Shown: positions 1 through 8,705, numbered from the stretch's first letter. The stretch: 64,000 nt of DNA from Microbacterium sp. 11MF (GCF_000383475.1 NZ_KB911460.1:186001-250000), one strand, 5' to 3'. Numbers and translations: made by a program. The notes: a model not told the origin generated them from the sequence alone.

Positions 1-362
1 GGCATCTGCAGGTTCTCGGGACCGAAGGCGACCTCGTCGAAGACGCTCCCCGTCACGAGCTGCGCGTCGGGGTCCTGGAACACCATGCCGACGTGGCGAG
101 CGAGGGTCGCCACCGGTGTCTCGCGGGTCGACAGGCCGCGCACCGTGACGGTCCCTTCGAGCCGCGCCGGCACGGCCTGCGGGATCAGCCCGTTGGACGC
201 GAGCGCGAGGGTCGACTTCCCCGATCCGCTCGGACCCAGCAGCAGGACGACCTCACCGGGGCGAACGTCGAACGAGACGGATGCCGGTGCCGCGGCATCC
301 GCTCCCTCGTGCGTGATCGCGACGCCGCGCAGATGCAGCAGCGGCGCCGGGTCGTCGGGCAC
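1..362 (-). CDS. ECF/ABC transporter ATP-binding protein (partial)
   Basis: This is the N-terminal part of an ABC ATPase whose 3' end lies beyond the window edge. The translated part opens VPDDPAPLLHLRGVAI, has a Walker A motif GPSGSGKST and then the Q-loop region VFQDPDAQLVTGSVFDEV, which is the pattern of energy-coupling-factor (EcfA-type) ATPases. It would hydrolyse ATP on the inner face of the membrane to drive vitamin or metabolite uptake. The GTG start at 362 follows the stop of the membrane S-component gene by a single base, so the two are translationally coupled. In YkoC/D/E-type systems this ATPase is often a fused double domain; that cannot be checked here because the gene is cut. 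Confidence 0.88.
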   Translation of the reverse strand, partial: MPDDPAPLLHLRGVAITHEGADAAAPASVSFDVRPGEVVLLLGPSGSGKSTLALASNGLIPQAVPARLEGTVTVRGLSTRETPVATLARHVGMVFQDPDAQLVTGSVFDEVAFGPENLQM

Positions 363-363
363 G

Positions 364-918
364 TCAGCCGGTCCTGACTCCGCGGGCGACGCCCGCCCGG
401 CGCAGGCGCTCGCCGAGGGCGAGTCCCGCGGCCGTCCAGAGGATCGGGCCGGCGAGGGCGATGACCAGGTAGGCGATCTGGGCCCACACGGCGAGCTTGC
501 CGAGGTCGGCGGCCGCGAAGACGACGGCGGCGACGAGGACGCCGATCACGAGGGCCGCGGTGAAGAAGCGCCACGCGCCCCACGAACGGTAGCGGGTGAG
601 GGCGGCGACGCCCTCCTGGATCGCGCCGAACAGGAGGGCGGTGCCGACGAAGCGCCAAATCCATGCCGGGTTGACGGCGCTGGCGACGAGGGCGGCGAGC
701 ACGTGGGTCGTGAGGGCGACGAGCGGCAGGCGGAACACCTGCTGGGCGATGATCCCCGGCAGCACGTGCGATCCGAGCACGAGGCCGTACGCCCACGGGG
801 CGCCGATGAGCACGAGAGGGGTGATCGCGCCCGCCACGCCGCCCAGGAGGCCGGTGGCCACCCCGAGCGCCGCGCATACGAGCAGCACGCGCGTGGACAG
901 CAGGGGGGTCCGGGCCAC
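364..918 (-). CDS. ECF transporter S component (membrane substrate-binding subunit)
   Basis: The 184-residue protein is almost entirely hydrophobic, with about five to six membrane segments and an Arg-rich C-terminal tail, the size and shape of a YkoE-like S component. Such proteins bind a vitamin or precursor and pair with an EcfA/EcfT module; the ATPase follows one base downstream. Start chosen: GTG at 918 (VARTPLLSTRVLL), just before the first membrane segment. The frame stays open further upstream, but that extension is Arg/Ser-rich and unlike this family. The substrate cannot be told from sequence; hydroxymethylpyrimidine/thiamine is the usual partner of the YkoE branch, which is only an inference here. 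Confidence 0.82.
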   Translation of the reverse strand: MARTPLLSTRVLLVCAALGVATGLLGGVAGAITPLVLIGAPWAYGLVLGSHVLPGIIAQQVFRLPLVALTTHVLAALVASAVNPAWIWRFVGTALLFGAIQEGVAALTRYRSWGAWRFFTAALVIGVLVAAVVFAAADLGKLAVWAQIAYLVIALAGPILWTAAGLALGERLRRAGVARGVRTG

Positions 919-979
919 GGTTTCAAGGCTATCCGCGCAGGGTGAACCGCCGGGCCGTGCGCGGGCCGTGGAAAACCGC

Positions 980-1954
980 TCAGAGACGCCGGCGACGTTT
1001 CGTGAGGCGCACCGTGGGCAGCGGGGGCGCCGGGATCCGCTCGTCGCCGTGCGTGACGACGTGTCCGAAACGCGGCGAGTCCGCCTCCCACTCGTCACGT
1101 GCGGCGACGATCTCCTCGTGGCTGCGCCCGACGAAGTTCCACCACATGACGATGTCGCTCTCGAACGGTTCGCCGCCGAGCACGAAGACCGTGACGTCGG
1201 TCGGTGCCTCGATCTCGATGACCTCTCGTGCGAGGCCCAGGTAGAGCAGGTCGTGGTCGCCGAGCGTCACGGACTCCTCGTCTCCGGCGTGGACGAGAGG
1301 AGCCCCGTCGACCCCGACGAGGGCGTGCTCCCACGCGGGGTTCAGTGGAATCCGCACCCGGGTCCCCGCGGGGATGAACACCTCCGCGCCGACGATCGGC
1401 GTGTACATCGTGGCGGGAGAGTGGATGCCGGCGAGCTCGCCGACCACGACGACCGCCGCTGCGCCGTCGCCCAGGTCCACGACGGGCAGGTCGGTGTGTC
1501 TCTCGAAATCGGGCCCGCCGTGGCGGCGCGACTCGGGGAGCGCGACCCAGAGCTGGAGGGCGTCGGTGACGGTGGGCTCGTCGCCCATCGAGTACTCGGA
1601 GTGGGCGATGCCCGCCCCGCTGGTCATGATGTTCAGCTGCCCGCGCTTGATGACGACGTCGGAGCCGATCGTGTCGCGGTGGCGGGTCTCGCCCGCGAAG
1701 GGCCACGTGACGGTCTGCAGCCCGATGTGCGGGTGGGGTTCGACGCGCATCGTCGTCACCTGAGGGCCGAACCGATCGAGGAAGCACCAGGCGCCGACCA
1801 TCGGCAGCTCGCGCTGCGGCAGGGCGCGGTGCACCTGCATGCCGCGGACGCCGCCGAGGGGGACTTCGCGCGCGGTCAGCAGCAGTGCGCGCGGGCCGTC
1901 ACAGGATGCCGGGGCGTCTACGGTCTCGGTCGGGTCGGCGTCGAGGCGGGTCAT
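980..1954 (-). CDS. Pirin family protein (bicupin)
   Basis: A 324-residue cytoplasmic bicupin. The N-terminal cupin carries the pirin metal-site signature: HPHIGLQTVTW, followed by HRDTIGS and then GAGIAHSEYS, which supply the His/Glu ligands for iron. The C-terminal half has the second cupin (FIPAGTRVRIPL and VLGGEPFESDIVMWWNFVG). Pirins are iron proteins, some with quercetin 2,3-dioxygenase activity and some acting as redox-dependent co-regulators; the role here is unknown. It starts three bases after the stop of the small acetyltransferase gene, so the two probably form one transcription unit. Confidence 0.92.
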   Translation of the reverse strand: MTRLDADPTETVDAPASCDGPRALLLTAREVPLGGVRGMQVHRALPQRELPMVGAWCFLDRFGPQVTTMRVEPHPHIGLQTVTWPFAGETRHRDTIGSDVVIKRGQLNIMTSGAGIAHSEYSMGDEPTVTDALQLWVALPESRRHGGPDFERHTDLPVVDLGDGAAAVVVVGELAGIHSPATMYTPIVGAEVFIPAGTRVRIPLNPAWEHALVGVDGAPLVHAGDEESVTLGDHDLLYLGLAREVIEIEAPTDVTVFVLGGEPFESDIVMWWNFVGRSHEEIVAARDEWEADSPRFGHVVTHGDERIPAPPLPTVRLTKRRRRL

Positions 1955-1957
1955 CCC

Positions 1958-2266
1958 TCACTCCGCGTCGGGGGAGGCGACCGTGAGGCCGGGGACGTCG
2001 TGCTCCGAGAGGTAGCCCGCGACGAACGGGCACTCGGGGACGACCGTCGCGTGCCGGTCGGCGAGGTCCGACAGGGCGTCGGCGACGAGGGTCGAGCCGA
2101 GACCCTGACCCTTGTAGGCCGGGTCGATCTTGGTGTGGGGCATCACGGTGCGGCCCGCGTCGTCGGTCGTGAAGAGCGTGTAACCCGCCACCGCCCCGTC
2201 GACGTGGATCTCGTAGCGGTTCTTCTCATCGTTGCGCGTGACCGTCGGTGCGGCGTCGTGTGCCAC
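1958..2266 (-). CDS. Small GNAT-like N-acetyltransferase (YjdJ/GNAT-fold family)
   Basis: A 102-residue minimal GNAT protein. The core acetyl-CoA motif is visible as HTKIDPAYKGQGLGSTLV, with the Q/R-x-x-G-x-G/A pyrophosphate loop (KGQGLGS). C-terminal to it is PECPFVAGYLSEH, matching the Pro-Phe-Val-x-x-Tyr pattern of the short GNAT family. Substrates of this family are mostly unknown. The start is a GTG at 2266 preceded by a purine-rich GAGGGGG stretch. It is the first gene of a pair with the pirin gene, three bases apart. The upstream region to the divergent cstA-type gene is about 200 bases and should hold both promoters. Confidence 0.85.
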   Translation of the reverse strand: MAHDAAPTVTRNDEKNRYEIHVDGAVAGYTLFTTDDAGRTVMPHTKIDPAYKGQGLGSTLVADALSDLADRHATVVPECPFVAGYLSEHDVPGLTVASPDAE

Positions 2267-2462
2267 AGGGACCCCCTCTGTCGTGTGGGATCAACCGTAA
2301 GCGGCGTGACTGCCTTCCCGCCAGGACTGGACAGCGCGAGGTCCGACCGCTCGTCGCGCCGACCGTGCCGCTCGTCGCAGCGCCCATCGACCGCGCCCGG
2401 GGGAGCGGCATCCGTCTTCCTACCCTGACGTGTACGCAAAGACGCGCCCGAAGGAGTCGCCC

Positions 2463-4724
2463 ATGTCTGCACCGTCGCGCCGTGGCAAGGCCGCCACGCT
2501 CGAACCCGATCCCTCCCTTCCCCCCGTCGCCCTCACCGAGGAGCAGAAGACCAAGGACGGCCGCTGGACGCCGCTGAAGATCGTCGTCTGGGCGCTCATC
2601 GCCCTCGCCGGTGGTCTCGGCTGGACGATGCTCGCGATCGTCCGCGGTGAGACCGTCAACGCGATCTGGTTCGTGTTCGCCGCCGTCGCGACCTACCTGA
2701 TCGGCTACCGCTTCTATTCGAAGGTCATCGAGAAGCATCTGCTGCGCCCCGACGACCGTCGGGCCACCCCGGCAGAGGTGAAGCAGGATGGCAAGGACTA
2801 CGTCCCCACCGACCGTCGCGTCCTCTACGGCCACCACTTCGCCGCTATCGCCGGTGCCGGCCCGCTCGTCGGTCCCGTGCTCGCGGCGCAGATGGGCTTC
2901 CTCCCCGGCACCATCTGGATCATCGTCGGCGTCGTGCTCGCCGGCGCCGTGCAGGACTACACCGTCCTGTTCTTCTCGATGCGCCGCGGTGGCCGGACGA
3001 TCGGTCAGATGGCCCGCCAGGAGCTCGGCCGCATCGGCGGCACCGCCGCGATCGTCGCGTCGCTGCTGATCATGCTGATCATCGTCGCGATCCTCGCCCT
3101 CGTCGTCGTCAACGCGCTCGGCGAGAGCCCGTGGGGCGTCTTCTCGGTGTCGATGACGATCCCGATCGCCCTGTTCATGGGCCTCTACCTGCGGTACCTC
3201 CGCCCCGGCAAGGTCACCGAGGTCTCGATCATCGGCTTCGTCCTGCTGATCGCGGCGATCGTCGCCGGCGGCTGGGTCGCCGAGACCGCGTGGGGTCAGG
3301 AGTTCCTGCACCTCGACCGCAGTGTCATCGCCTGGGGCATCATCATCTACGGCTTCATCGCCGCGGTCCTCCCCGTCTGGCTGCTTCTCGCCCCGCGCGA
3401 CTACCTGTCGACGTTCATGAAGATCGGCGTCATCGTGATGCTCGCGGGCGCGATCGTCCTCGTCCGTCCCGAGATCACCGTCCCCGCCGTCACCGACTTC
3501 GCGATCGCAGGAACCGGGCCGGTGTTCGCAGGTCCCCTGTTCCCGTTCCTGTTCGTGACCATCGCGTGCGGTGCGCTCTCGGGCTTCCACGCGCTCATCG
3601 CGTCGGGCACGACCCCCAAGCTCGTCGAGAAGGAGCGGCAGACGCGCTTCATCGGCTACGGCGGCATGATCATGGAGTCCTTCGTCGCGATCATGGCCCT
3701 CGTCGCCGCGATCTCGATCGACCAGGGCATCTACTACGCGATGAACGCCTCGGCCGCCTCGACGATGGGCACCGTGGAGGGCGCGGCCGCGTTCGTGAAC
3801 TCGCTCGGCATCACCGGAGTGAACCTCACCCCCGACATGCTGACGAGCACCGCGGCGGCGGTCGGCGAGGAGTCGATCGTCTCGCGCACCGGTGGTGCGC
3901 CGACCCTCGCGCTCGGTCTCGCGCACATCATGCAGCAGGCCCTCGGCGGCCAGGCGATGATGGCGTTCTGGTACCACTTCGCGATCATGTTCGAGGCGTT
4001 GTTCATCCTGACGGCAGTGGATGCCGGTACGCGCGTCGCGCGCTTCATGCTGCAGGACTCGATCGGCCACTGGGTCCCCAAGTTCCGCGATGTCTCGTGG
4101 CGTCCGGGCGTGTGGATCACAACGGCGATCATGGTCGCCGGCTGGGGAGCGATCCTCATCCTCGGTGTGACCGACCCGCTCGGCGGCATCAACACGTTCT
4201 TCCCGCTGTTCGGCATCGCCAACCAGCTGCTCGCCGCGATCGCGCTCGCCGTGGTCCTCGCGATCATCGCGAAGCGCGGCCCGTCGTACGTCCGGTGGCT
4301 GTGGATCGTCGCCCTGCCGCTCGCGTTCGCGGCGGTCGTGACGATCACCGCGTCGGCGTACAAGATCTTCTCGCCGAACCCGGCGATCGGATACTGGTCG
4401 AACCACTTCCGCTACCGCGACGCGCTCGCTCAGGGCGACACGACGCTCGGCGAGCCGGCGGTCATGGAGGCCGTCATCCGCAACACCTTCGTGCAGGGCA
4501 CCCTGTCGATCGTGTTCGTGACCCTCGCGATCATCGTGATCATCGCCGCCGTGTGCGTCACGATCGCCGCGATCCGCCGCGGCGGCGGCGAGAACCACGA
4601 GGACGAGGCGGTGCCCTCGCGCCGCTTCGCTCCCGCCGGGTTCATCGGCACGGCTGCCGAGCGCGAGCTCGAGAAGCAGTGGGAGCCGATCCTCGCCGAC
4701 GAGCGCACCGCGAACCGGCACTGA
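2463..4724 (+). CDS. cstA: CstA/BtsT-type peptide or pyruvate transporter
   Basis: A 753-residue polytopic membrane protein of the carbon starvation CstA family (CstA domain plus C-terminal 5TM extension). Family signatures include HHFAAIAGAGPLVGPVLAAQ near residue 125, ACGALSGFHALIASGTTPK near residue 370 and DAGTRVARFMLQD near residue 525. E. coli relatives are CstA and BtsT, peptide and pyruvate importers. The ATG at 2463 was chosen because AAGGAG lies 6 bases upstream (2451-2456); an in-frame GTG at 2430 has no such site. It is followed after one base by the YbdD-type gene and then by a LytS/LytTR pair, the regulator type that controls btsT in E. coli, so pyruvate or another small carboxylate is a plausible substrate. 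Confidence 0.95.
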   Translation: MSAPSRRGKAATLEPDPSLPPVALTEEQKTKDGRWTPLKIVVWALIALAGGLGWTMLAIVRGETVNAIWFVFAAVATYLIGYRFYSKVIEKHLLRPDDRRATPAEVKQDGKDYVPTDRRVLYGHHFAAIAGAGPLVGPVLAAQMGFLPGTIWIIVGVVLAGAVQDYTVLFFSMRRGGRTIGQMARQELGRIGGTAAIVASLLIMLIIVAILALVVVNALGESPWGVFSVSMTIPIALFMGLYLRYLRPGKVTEVSIIGFVLLIAAIVAGGWVAETAWGQEFLHLDRSVIAWGIIIYGFIAAVLPVWLLLAPRDYLSTFMKIGVIVMLAGAIVLVRPEITVPAVTDFAIAGTGPVFAGPLFPFLFVTIACGALSGFHALIASGTTPKLVEKERQTRFIGYGGMIMESFVAIMALVAAISIDQGIYYAMNASAASTMGTVEGAAAFVNSLGITGVNLTPDMLTSTAAAVGEESIVSRTGGAPTLALGLAHIMQQALGGQAMMAFWYHFAIMFEALFILTAVDAGTRVARFMLQDSIGHWVPKFRDVSWRPGVWITTAIMVAGWGAILILGVTDPLGGINTFFPLFGIANQLLAAIALAVVLAIIAKRGPSYVRWLWIVALPLAFAAVVTITASAYKIFSPNPAIGYWSNHFRYRDALAQGDTTLGEPAVMEAVIRNTFVQGTLSIVFVTLAIIVIIAAVCVTIAAIRRGGGENHEDEAVPSRRFAPAGFIGTAAERELEKQWEPILADERTANRH

Positions 4725-4725
4725 C

Positions 4726-4962
4726 ATGAGTACACGGACGGATGCCGCGGTCTCGCCGATGCGGGCGATGCTCGACCTCGTGCTGCGGGCGGGTCGCGGC
4801 ATCCGCTGGTACGTGACGACCCTCATGGGCGACACGGCGTACGCGACGTACGTCGCGCACCACCGCCGGGTGCACCCGGATGAGGAGCCCATGACCGAGC
4901 GGCAGTTCTGGCGTCAGAAGATGGACGACCAGGACCGCAACCCGGGCGCCCGCTGCTGCTGA
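4726..4962 (+). CDS. YbdD/YjiX family small protein
   Basis: A 78-residue protein of the YbdD/YjiX family. It shows the conserved block GDTAYATYVAHHRRVHP, then MTERQFWRQKMDDQ and a C-terminal Cys pair (ARCC). Members are found almost always directly downstream of CstA-family transporters and are thought to modulate them, although the mechanism is not settled. The ATG starts one base after the transporter stop codon (TGA-C-ATG), so translation is coupled. The N-terminal 35 residues are poorly conserved. Confidence 0.9.
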   Translation: MSTRTDAAVSPMRAMLDLVLRAGRGIRWYVTTLMGDTAYATYVAHHRRVHPDEEPMTERQFWRQKMDDQDRNPGARCC

Positions 4963-4973
4963 CGCCCGCGATC

Positions 4974-4979
4974 TAGGCT
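4974..4979 (+). promoter_or_regulatory. Putative -10 box TAGGCT of a leaderless promoter for the LytS-type kinase gene
   Basis: TAGGCT ends six bases before the ATG at 4986, which would put the transcription start at or next to the A of the start codon. There is no Shine-Dalgarno sequence in front of this ATG, which fits leaderless translation. The same spacing recurs at other genes in this window (8938, 10260, 13351, 16460, 27098, 50130). It separates the sensor/symporter operon from the upstream cstA pair. Confidence 0.55.
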
Positions 4980-4985
4980 CGTCGC

Positions 4986-6173
4986 ATGACCGATGCCGTC
5001 GTCCTCGCCGCTCTGCTCGGCGTGGTCGGCGGCATCGTGCTGTCCGCCCTGCTGCTCCTCGCCCGCCGCTACGCCCGGGGCGCGGGAGGGCTCGGCAGCG
5101 AGGCCGAGGAGGCCACCTACCGTGCCCTCCACCAGGCGAGCCTCGCGGCGCCCTACCTGCGCGGCGGGCTTGCGACCCCCGACGTCGCGCGCGCCGCGCG
5201 GCACCTGCGGGCCGTGCTCGGCAGCCCCGCCGTCATGCTCGTGGTCGGCGACGTCGTCGTCGCCCGCGACGGACAGACCGAGGGGCTGGATGCCGCGGCC
5301 CACCGCATCGCGGCGCAGGTCGCCGAGACCGGCAAGCGCCGCGTCTTCCCGCGCGCCGAGGGCGGGGACGGGCTCGAAGCCGTCGGCGCGCCGATCCGTG
5401 TGGACGGCGCCGTCGCGGGCGTGCTGGTCGCCTTCGCCGCCCCCGTGCGGGCCGCGCTCGTCCGCGCGGCGGGGGAGGTCGCCGAGTGGTGCGCCGCGCA
5501 GGCGACGCTCGGGGAGTTGGATGCCTCGCGCGCTGCACTCGCCGAAGCCGACCTGCGTGCGCTCCGGCAGCAGATCTCGCCGCACTTCATCTACAACGCG
5601 CTCACCGCGATCGCTTCGTTCATCACGACCGATCCGCCTCGCGCACGCGAGCTGGTGCTGGAGTTCGCCGACTTCACGCGGTATTCGTTCCGGCGCCAGG
5701 GGGAGTTCACGACGCTGGCGGAAGAGCTCCGCAGCATCCACTCCTATCTCGAACTCGAGCGGGCGCGCTTCGGCGACCGCCTCACCGTGACGCTGCGGAT
5801 CTCGCCCGAGACGCTGTCCACCGTCATCCCGTTCCTGTCGGTGCAGCCGCTCGTCGAGAACGCCGTCCGACACGGGCTCGAGCCGGGGGAGGGCGGGGGG
5901 ACGATCCTCATCGCCTCGGAGGATGCCGCGACCCACACCGAGATCACGGTCGAGGACGACGGCGCGGGCATGGACCCGGACGAGCTGCACGCGCTCCTGA
6001 CGCGTGCCGGCGATGCGGCGAACGTGGGCCTGCGGAACGTCGACACCCGGCTCCGGCAGCTCTACGGAGCCGAGGGCGGACTCGTCGTCGAGACGAACAC
6101 GGGCGCCGGTACCCTCGTGCGCATGCGGATCCCGAAATCGCAGCCGCACCACCTGACGCGAGGCGAGGAGTGA
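4986..6173 (+). CDS. LytS/BtsS-type sensor histidine kinase
   Basis: A 395-residue sensor kinase. One membrane segment is visible (about residues 5-25), followed by a GAF-like region (about 50-170), a His_kinase domain with the phospho-acceptor at His200 in QQISPHFIYNAL, and a HATPase_c domain (PLVENAVRHGLEPG and EDDGAGM). BtsS and LytS homologues normally have several N-terminal membrane helices and, in BtsS, a membrane pyruvate site; this protein is shorter, so the signal may be sensed by the GAF-like region. The gene overlaps or abuts the response-regulator gene, and the pair lies between two carboxylate-type transporters. Confidence 0.92.
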   Translation: MTDAVVLAALLGVVGGIVLSALLLLARRYARGAGGLGSEAEEATYRALHQASLAAPYLRGGLATPDVARAARHLRAVLGSPAVMLVVGDVVVARDGQTEGLDAAAHRIAAQVAETGKRRVFPRAEGGDGLEAVGAPIRVDGAVAGVLVAFAAPVRAALVRAAGEVAEWCAAQATLGELDASRAALAEADLRALRQQISPHFIYNALTAIASFITTDPPRARELVLEFADFTRYSFRRQGEFTTLAEELRSIHSYLELERARFGDRLTVTLRISPETLSTVIPFLSVQPLVENAVRHGLEPGEGGGTILIASEDAATHTEITVEDDGAGMDPDELHALLTRAGDAANVGLRNVDTRLRQLYGAEGGLVVETNTGAGTLVRMRIPKSQPHHLTRGEE

Positions 6174-6178
6174 GCGTC

Positions 6179-6889
6179 GTGATCGACGTCCTGGTCGCCG
6201 ACGACGAGAAGCCCGCGCTCGACGAGCTCGCCTTCCTGCTGCGCGGCGACGACCGCATCGGAGAGGTGCTCACGGCGTCGTCGGGAGCCGAGGCGCTGCG
6301 CCTGCTCACCGAGAGGCCGGTCGCGGCGGCTTTCCTCGACATCCACATGCCCGGGCTCTCGGGTCTGGACCTCGCGACCGCGCTGAGCGCGCTGGCGTCC
6401 CCGCCGGCCGTCGTCTTCGTGACCGCGGACGACGCGCACGCCGTCGACGCGTTCGAGCTGCGCGCGCTCGACTACCTGCTGAAGCCCGTGCGCCTCGAAC
6501 GGCTGCGCCGCGCCGTCGACCGCATCGCGCAGAACGACCGTCCCACCGAGTCCGACGAGGTGCTGCCCGTCACCGTCGGCTCCGCCGTGCGGTTCGTGCA
6601 CCGCCGCGACGTCCGCTGGGTGCGCGCCGAGGGCGACTACACCCGCCTGCACACCGACGGCGACTCCGGGCACCTCGTCCGCATCCCGATCTCGGAACTC
6701 GAGTCGCGGTGGGCGGATGCCGGTTTCGTCCGGATCCATCGCTCGTTCCTCGTGCGCGCGGCATCCGTCACCGAGGTCCGACTCGCGGGAGCGGAACCGA
6801 CCGTCTGGGTCGGCGAGACCGCGCTGCCGGTGAGCCGGCGCCTGCTCCCGGCCGTCCGTGACGCCCTCGTCGGCCGGAGCGGGTCGTGA
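6179..6889 (+). CDS. LytTR family response regulator (BtsR/YehT-like)
   Basis: A 236-residue regulator: a receiver domain with the acidic pocket DDE near residues 8-10, phospho-acceptor Asp54 in FLDIHMPGLSG and the conserved Lys in LDYLLKPVRL, then a LytTR DNA-binding domain beginning near residue 135 (VRWVRAEGDYTRLHT, FVRIHRSFLV). The chosen GTG at 6179 gives the family-like start VIDVLVADDE and has GAGGAG eight bases upstream; an in-frame GTG at 6170 overlaps the kinase stop as GTGA and is the alternative. It presumably activates the neighbouring symporter and/or cstA genes when phosphorylated. Confidence 0.93.
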   Translation: MIDVLVADDEKPALDELAFLLRGDDRIGEVLTASSGAEALRLLTERPVAAAFLDIHMPGLSGLDLATALSALASPPAVVFVTADDAHAVDAFELRALDYLLKPVRLERLRRAVDRIAQNDRPTESDEVLPVTVGSAVRFVHRRDVRWVRAEGDYTRLHTDGDSGHLVRIPISELESRWADAGFVRIHRSFLVRAASVTEVRLAGAEPTVWVGETALPVSRRLLPAVRDALVGRSGS

Positions 6890-7251
6890 GCGCTCAGCGT
6901 GTGCGCGTCACCGCCGGGGCGGGGCGTCCGGGGGCACCGACCCGCGGCATCGCACTGCCGGGCACGCCCGTCGACGACGCCGAGGCCGCGTACGCGAGAG
7001 CGCTCCGCCGCTCGCAGCTGCGGCTGGCCGTGGGGACCGTCCTCGGGTTCGTGACCGTCGCCGCCGCCCTGCTCGCGGTGCTGGCGCTCGTTCCCGAACT
7101 CGACGAGATCGCGCTGCTCGGCGTTCCGCTGTCGTGGCTGCTGCACGCGTTCGGGTTCTACCCCGTGATCGCCGGGTTCGCGATCCTCTACGTCCGCGGC
7201 GCCAACCGCAACGAGCGGCGCTGGCGGGCGCTCCGGGACGAGGAGGCGTGA
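6886..7251 (+). CDS. DUF485-like small membrane protein
   Basis: A 121-residue protein with an N-terminal cytoplasmic part and two membrane helices (about residues 48-70 and 80-105) ending in RGANRNERRW. Small DUF485-type proteins of this shape sit directly upstream of acetate/monocarboxylate sodium symporters (ActP in enterobacteria, MctC in corynebacteria). It overlaps the response-regulator stop by four bases (GTGA at 6886) and its own stop overlaps the symporter start by four bases, so all are made from one coupled message. The N-terminal 40 residues are longer than in typical members. Confidence 0.82.
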   Translation: MSAQRVRVTAGAGRPGAPTRGIALPGTPVDDAEAAYARALRRSQLRLAVGTVLGFVTVAAALLAVLALVPELDEIALLGVPLSWLLHAFGFYPVIAGFAILYVRGANRNERRWRALRDEEA

Positions 7252-8705
7252 ACGCGCTGCTCGACCTCGTCGCGGTCGCGGCCGTCGTCGGCGCGACCGT
7301 TCTCATCGGCGCGTACGGCCTGCGGATCTCGCGGACCACGAGTGACTTCTTCGTGGCATCCCGCACCGTCAGGCCCGTCTGGAACGCCTCCGCGATCAGC
7401 GGGGAGTACCTCTCGGCCGGGACCTTCCTCGGGCTGTCGGGACTCGTCCTGCTGAGCGGTGCCGAGGGGTTCTGGTTCCCCATCGGGTACGCCGCCGGCT
7501 ACCTGCTCGTGCTGCTGTTCGTCGCGGCGCCGCTGCGTCGGAGCGGCGCGTACACGATCCCCGACTTCATCGAGGCGCGGCTCGAGTCCCGGGCGGCCCG
7601 GAGAGTGACGAGCGCCGCGTGCCTGCTCATCGGCTGGCTGTACATCGTGCCGCAGCTCCACGGCGCCGGCATCACGCTGGAGGTCGTGGCCGACGTCCCG
7701 CCGTGGGTCGGTGCAGTGCTCGTCGCGGTCCTGGTCGCCGCGGCCGCCGCGGCCGGCGGCATGCGGGCGATCACCTACGTGCAGGCGTTCCAGTACTGGC
7801 TCAAACTCACGGCGCTGCTCGTGCCCGCCGTGCTCATCGTGTTCGCGGTCGGCGGGGGTGCGCGCGACATCGACCCGCTCGTAGTCTTCCCCGCCGAGGC
7901 CGGGCCCTCGGGGCTCGACGCCTACGCCGCGGGATCGCTGCTGCTCGCACTGCTCCTCGGCACGATGGGCCTTCCTCACGTGCTCGTGCGGTTCTACACG
8001 AGCCCCACGGGCGGGTCGGCGCGGCGGACCACGGTGCTCGTCATCGTGATGGTCAGCGCCTTCTATGCCGTGTCGAGCGTGATCGGGCTGCTCGCACGGG
8101 TCGTCGCCCCCGATCTCGCCCAGCCGGGCATCGCCGACACCGTCGCGCTCGTCCTGCCCGCGCGGGTGTTCCCCGGTCTCGCGGGGGAGCTCCTCACCGC
8201 GCTCGTCGTCGCCGGTGCGTTCGCCGCGTTCCTCGCGACGTCGGCGGGGCTCACCGTCTCGCTCGCCGGCGTCATCAGCCAGGACGTGTTCTCGGGATCG
8301 GTCCGCTCGTTCCGGCTGTCGGCCGTCCTCGTCGCCCTCGTGCCACTCGCCATCGCCCTGCTGACCCAGCCGGCAGGACTCGTGGCCTCGGTCGGCGTCG
8401 TCTTCGTGTTCGCGGCATCCGCTCTGTCACCCGTCCTGCTGCTGTCGATCTGGTGGTCGCGGCTGACGGCGCGCGGCGCGGTGGCGGGAATGATGACCGG
8501 CGCGGTCGCGTGCGGCCTCGCGTTCGTCGTGCACGCGGCGGTCGGCGGAGTCGGCGTCGCCGCTCCGCTGCTTGCGCAGCCCGCCGCGTGGACCATCCCG
8601 CTGGCCACCGTCGTCACCGTCGTCGTCTCGCTCACCGACCGCGCCGGCGCACCCGTGCGAGCCGCCGCCTACCTCGCGAGACTGCACACGCCCGGGCGCG
8701 GCTGA
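7248..8705 (+). CDS. Sodium:solute symporter, ActP/MctC-like monocarboxylate transporter
   Basis: A 485-residue SSS-family symporter with about 13 membrane helices. Landmarks include the N-terminal SDFFVASRTVRPVWNASAIS, SGEYLSAGTFLGLSG (sodium-site region), GLPHVLVRFYTSPTG near residue 240 and LAGVISQDVF near residue 342. This pattern is that of acetate/pyruvate/propionate importers. The GTG start overlaps the previous stop as GTGA. Together with the kinase and regulator it gives a self-contained sense-and-import module, parallel to the CstA-type transporter upstream. Substrate specificity is inferred from family only. Confidence 0.9.
   Translation: MNALLDLVAVAAVVGATVLIGAYGLRISRTTSDFFVASRTVRPVWNASAISGEYLSAGTFLGLSGLVLLSGAEGFWFPIGYAAGYLLVLLFVAAPLRRSGAYTIPDFIEARLESRAARRVTSAACLLIGWLYIVPQLHGAGITLEVVADVPPWVGAVLVAVLVAAAAAAGGMRAITYVQAFQYWLKLTALLVPAVLIVFAVGGGARDIDPLVVFPAEAGPSGLDAYAAGSLLLALLLGTMGLPHVLVRFYTSPTGGSARRTTVLVIVMVSAFYAVSSVIGLLARVVAPDLAQPGIADTVALVLPARVFPGLAGELLTALVVAGAFAAFLATSAGLTVSLAGVISQDVFSGSVRSFRLSAVLVALVPLAIALLTQPAGLVASVGVVFVFAASALSPVLLLSIWWSRLTARGAVAGMMTGAVACGLAFVVHAAVGGVGVAAPLLAQPAAWTIPLATVVTVVVSLTDRAGAPVRAAAYLARLHTPGRG

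Noticed and set aside
2421..2432. Leaderless start of the CstA gene at GTG 2430 after TACCCT
   Set aside because: Only three bases separate TACCCT from the GTG, too short, and the ATG at 2463 has a good ribosome site. TACCCT may still be the -10 for a 30-base leader.
2226..4892. Long open frame (888 codons) on the minus strand
   Set aside because: It is antisense to the CstA-type gene, with a low-complexity His/Arg/Asp-rich product typical of high-GC shadow frames.
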